Of a stretch of DNA of 23,472 nt, positions 21,592-23,472 are shown piece by piece. Origin of the DNA: Deltaproteobacteria bacterium (GTDB lineage: Bacteria; Desulfobacterota; GWC2-55-46; DRQE01); NCBI GenBank assembly GCA_030636245.1, contig DAOVXI010000007.1, positions 1 to 23,472 of the forward strand, written 5' to 3'. The translations under genes and the position numbers were made by a program. Within the stretch, counting starts at the first letter, position 1. Each line of letters starts with the position of its first letter. The notes under the pieces were generated by a model. It worked only from the letters and a program-made list of their open reading frames with translations, did not search any database and was not told where the DNA came from.

Positions 21592-22164
21592 GTGAACAAC
21601 GACTCTATTAAACAAAAACTTATCGAAATATTATACAAACAAAGCTTTAAATATGACCCTGACTTCGGATTCACGCTTGCGTCAGGAAAAAAAAGCGATA
21701 TATATGTGGACGTTAAGAAAACAGTTCTCTCCGCAAACGGAATTGAGCTCACCGGCCGCGCCATATTCAATATCATAAAAGATAAGAAAGTAGACGGCAT
21801 AGGCGGGTTGACCCTCGGTGCAGACCCACTTGCATACTCGGCAGCTATGGTAAGCAACCAGGAAGGCGCGCCCCTGAACGTATTCATAGTCAGAAAAGAA
21901 GCAAAGAAGCACGGCACTCAACGCTGGATAGAGGGTGTATTGAGTGAAGGCGCACGAGTTATTGTGGTTGACGATGTCGTAACGACCGGCGGCTCAACCA
22001 TACAGGCGATAGAAAAAGCAAAAGAAGCAGGCTTTGAGGTCGTAGCCGCTCTTGCCCTTGTCGACAGAGAAGAAGGTGGATATGAGGCCGTCTCGGAGCA
22101 CTGCCCGTTTGAGTCCGTTGTCACAAGAACAGAGCTACTAAGCTACGGTGAAACATTAAAATGA
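21592..22164 (+). CDS. pyrE: Orotate phosphoribosyltransferase
   Basis: Fifth step of pyrimidine synthesis: joins orotate with PRPP to make orotidine 5'-phosphate. The 190 residues begin with the family segment FTLASGKKSDIYVDVKK, continue with GGLTLGADPLAYSAA and VRKEAKKHGTQRWIEG (flexible catalytic loop), and carry the PRPP-binding motif VIVVDDVVTTGGST. The start is GTG at 21592, with AAGGA about eight bases upstream; no ATG precedes it in frame. Its end overlaps pyrF by four bases (ATGA), so the last two UMP-pathway enzymes are translationally coupled. Confidence 0.96.
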   Translation: MNNDSIKQKLIEILYKQSFKYDPDFGFTLASGKKSDIYVDVKKTVLSANGIELTGRAIFNIIKDKKVDGIGGLTLGADPLAYSAAMVSNQEGAPLNVFIVRKEAKKHGTQRWIEGVLSEGARVIVVDDVVTTGGSTIQAIEKAKEAGFEVVAALALVDREEGGYEAVSEHCPFESVVTRTELLSYGETLK

Positions 22165-22874
22165 AGCCTACAGAAAGAATAATTTTCCCACTTGATGTTT
22201 CAAGTAAAGAAGAAGCCTTGAAGTTTACCACGCTTCTCAAGGATAGCGTCGGTGTTTTCAAGATCGGTCTCGAACTTTTTGTTAAGGAGGGCCCAAGCGT
22301 TGTTGAGGCTGTTAGGAAGGCCGCGCCGAACGCTAAGATCTTTCTGGATATGAAGTTCCATGACATTCCTGAGACAGTAAGGCGCGCCATGCGCTCCGCC
22401 GCATCGCTCGGTGTTGATTTCATAACAGTTCATACGGATGAAGGCGGTGAGCTTTTAAAGGCCGCTGTTGAAGAAGCAGGCACCGTAAAGGTGCTAGGCG
22501 TAACAGTGCTTACGAGTCAATCCGCAGAGAGCCTTAAATCCATTGGCTTCATAGATGAACTCACAGACCCCTCTAAGCTGGTGCTGCATAGAGCAAGGCT
22601 CGCCAAGAACTCGGGTTGCGCCGGGATCGTATGTTCAGGGCTTGAGGTAAAGAATGTAAAGGACTCTCTCGGAGATGAACTGCTTGCCATAACCCCGGGA
22701 ATAAGACTCAAGGACTTAGACGTTAAAAGCGATGACCAAAAAAGGATCGTCTCACCTTTTGAAGCCGTACGGGACGGGGCGGATTATATCGTAGTAGGAA
22801 GGCCGATCAGAAACGCGGCAGATCCTAAAGTGGCCGCAAAGATAGTGGCTGAAGATATAGAGAAAGCTCTCTAG
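22161..22874 (+). CDS. pyrF: Orotidine 5'-phosphate decarboxylase
   Basis: Last step of UMP synthesis: decarboxylates orotidine 5'-phosphate. The 237 residues form the TIM-barrel enzyme with IIFPLDVSSKEEA at the N-terminus, the catalytic Lys-Asp cluster in FLDMKFHDIPETVRRA (DxKxxD), the SGLEV phosphate-side segment, and DYIVVGRPIRNAADP at the C-terminus. The ATG at 22161 overlaps the pyrE stop. Its TAG at 22872-22874 is one base from the stop of the minus-strand gene, so the two genes converge with no room for a terminator between them. Confidence 0.96.
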   Translation: MKPTERIIFPLDVSSKEEALKFTTLLKDSVGVFKIGLELFVKEGPSVVEAVRKAAPNAKIFLDMKFHDIPETVRRAMRSAASLGVDFITVHTDEGGELLKAAVEEAGTVKVLGVTVLTSQSAESLKSIGFIDELTDPSKLVLHRARLAKNSGCAGIVCSGLEVKNVKDSLGDELLAITPGIRLKDLDVKSDDQKRIVSPFEAVRDGADYIVVGRPIRNAADPKVAAKIVAEDIEKAL

Positions 22875-22875
22875 G

Positions 22876-23472
22876 TTACGATCTCTTTACACCATAGCCG
22901 ATATAGTTTACCGAGGTATCCTTGGTAATGCTGAAGTTCAACTTTATCGGGTTAAGCTTCATACCCTTTACCTCTTCAACCTCTACATCATTGTCGCTTA
23001 AGATACTTACAAGATCGGATGGCTTAATAAACCTGTCACCGCTATGGGTTCCCTGCGGCAAGAGCCTTAATATGTCCTCCGCCATAAAGATCGTCAGGAA
23101 CTTTGCCTTAAGGGTATTATTAATAGTGCTGAATAGAAAAATACCCCCACTCTTAAGTTTTAGCAACGCTTCTCTTAAAAATTCATTGAGGTCATCAACA
23201 TGCTCCAAGACCTCGGAGCAAAGAATAACATCAAACTCGCCTTTATCCTTGAGCCCGGTAATATCTGAAACACGGTAATCTATATTAAGGCCGCTCTGAC
23301 TACAATGTTCCCTCGCAACATCTATCGCAACCGGTGACAAGTCTATGCCTGTAACCTCTGCGCCATAATATTTTGCTATTTGTACTGAAGCTGTACCGAC
23401 AGACCCTGAAGCACCGTTAATAAGTACACTATCTCCACTTTTTATCTTAACTTTATCGCTAAGAAAATGTAT
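22876..23472 (-). CDS. Chimeric protein: MDR dehydrogenase segment joined to UbiG-like methyltransferase (5' end cut by window)
   Basis: The minus-strand frame is open from the window edge to its stop at 22876-22878 (198 codons visible). From about 23343 down, it is UbiG/Coq3-like: DLSPVAIDVAREHC, VILCSEVLEHVDDL, FLFSTINNT, LPQGTHSGDRFIKPSDL, and NPIKLNFSITKDTSVNYIGYG, the UbiG C-terminus. UbiG makes ubiquinone by O-methylation. But the 44 codons before that read IKSGDSVLINGASGSVG followed by TASVQIAKYYGAEVTGID, the nucleotide-binding segment of medium-chain NADPH quinone oxidoreductases or alcohol dehydrogenases, instead of the UbiG SAM motif (DxGCGxG). The join falls at GAEVTGID, a strand end both families share. 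A TTG at 23340 could be called as a start but would leave no SAM motif. It may be a real fusion, a deletion product or an assembly join. Confidence 0.75.
   Translation of the reverse strand: MHFLSDKVKIKSGDSVLINGASGSVGTASVQIAKYYGAEVTGIDLSPVAIDVAREHCSQSGLNIDYRVSDITGLKDKGEFDVILCSEVLEHVDDLNEFLREALLKLKSGGIFLFSTINNTLKAKFLTIFMAEDILRLLPQGTHSGDRFIKPSDLVSILSDNDVEVEEVKGMKLNPIKLNFSITKDTSVNYIGYGVKRS

Noticed and set aside
23340..23340. TTG at 23340 as the true start of a short methyltransferase
   Set aside because: The frame continues upstream to the window edge with recognisable protein text, and a start here would remove any SAM-binding motif.

Overview
This window reads as a chromosomal segment of a Gram-negative, lipopolysaccharide-making bacterium. 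The gene order lysS - lolC - lolD - bamA - ompH/skp - lpxD - fabZ - lpxA - Gfo/Idh oxidoreductase - lpxB - msbA - DUF374 acyltransferase - waaA - lpxK resembles Deltaproteobacteria (Desulfobacterota) and neighbouring phyla. That placement comes from gene order and protein character only, not from a marker phylogeny. There is no phage, transposon or CRISPR array.

Layout. (1) Positions 1-1914: a fluoride channel gene (crcB/fluC), an alanine dehydrogenase gene (ald), and two short AT-rich spacers, the second with a plausible promoter for lysS. (2) Positions 1915-19606: an unbroken 17.7 kb run of 14 plus-strand genes with gaps of at most about 50 bases and several overlaps, very likely one operon or a chain of coupled operons. 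It starts with lysyl-tRNA synthetase and then builds the cell envelope: lipoprotein release (LolC, LolD), beta-barrel assembly (BamA, Skp), lipid A synthesis (LpxD, FabZ, LpxA, LpxB, LpxK), a GnnA-like oxidoreductase, lipid A flipping (MsbA), late acylation (LpxJ-like DUF374) and Kdo transfer (WaaA). A TPR plus twin cyclic-nucleotide-binding protein sits between lolC and lolD. Two consecutive genes are broken as read: msbA by one in-frame TAA, and the acyltransferase by a frameshift at a run of nine A. (3) Positions 19607-20341: a non-protein region with an extended -10 promoter, a roughly 190-nt RNA with a 16-bp closing stem (possibly 6S-like), a U-tract, a selenocysteine tRNA gene (selC), then a very AT-rich leader with a near-consensus promoter. 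(4) Positions 20342-22874: a lysine 2,3-aminomutase-family gene (kamA), then pyrE-pyrF behind a near-perfect sigma-70 promoter. (5) Positions 22876-23472, minus strand, cut by the window edge: a protein whose C-terminal two thirds is UbiG-like methyltransferase, while its visible N-terminal part is a medium-chain dehydrogenase nucleotide-binding segment. This is an unexpected chimera.

How it works together: the large cluster covers most of outer-membrane biogenesis (acyl supply and competition through FabZ, lipid A assembly, export, Kdo addition, protein and lipoprotein insertion). lpxC and an LpxH/LpxI hydrolase are absent and must lie elsewhere. The most notable points are the MDR/UbiG chimera, the two adjacent lesions in late lipid A genes, the structured RNA abutting selC, the extra N-terminal domain on BamA, and the cyclic-nucleotide sensor inside the lol genes.
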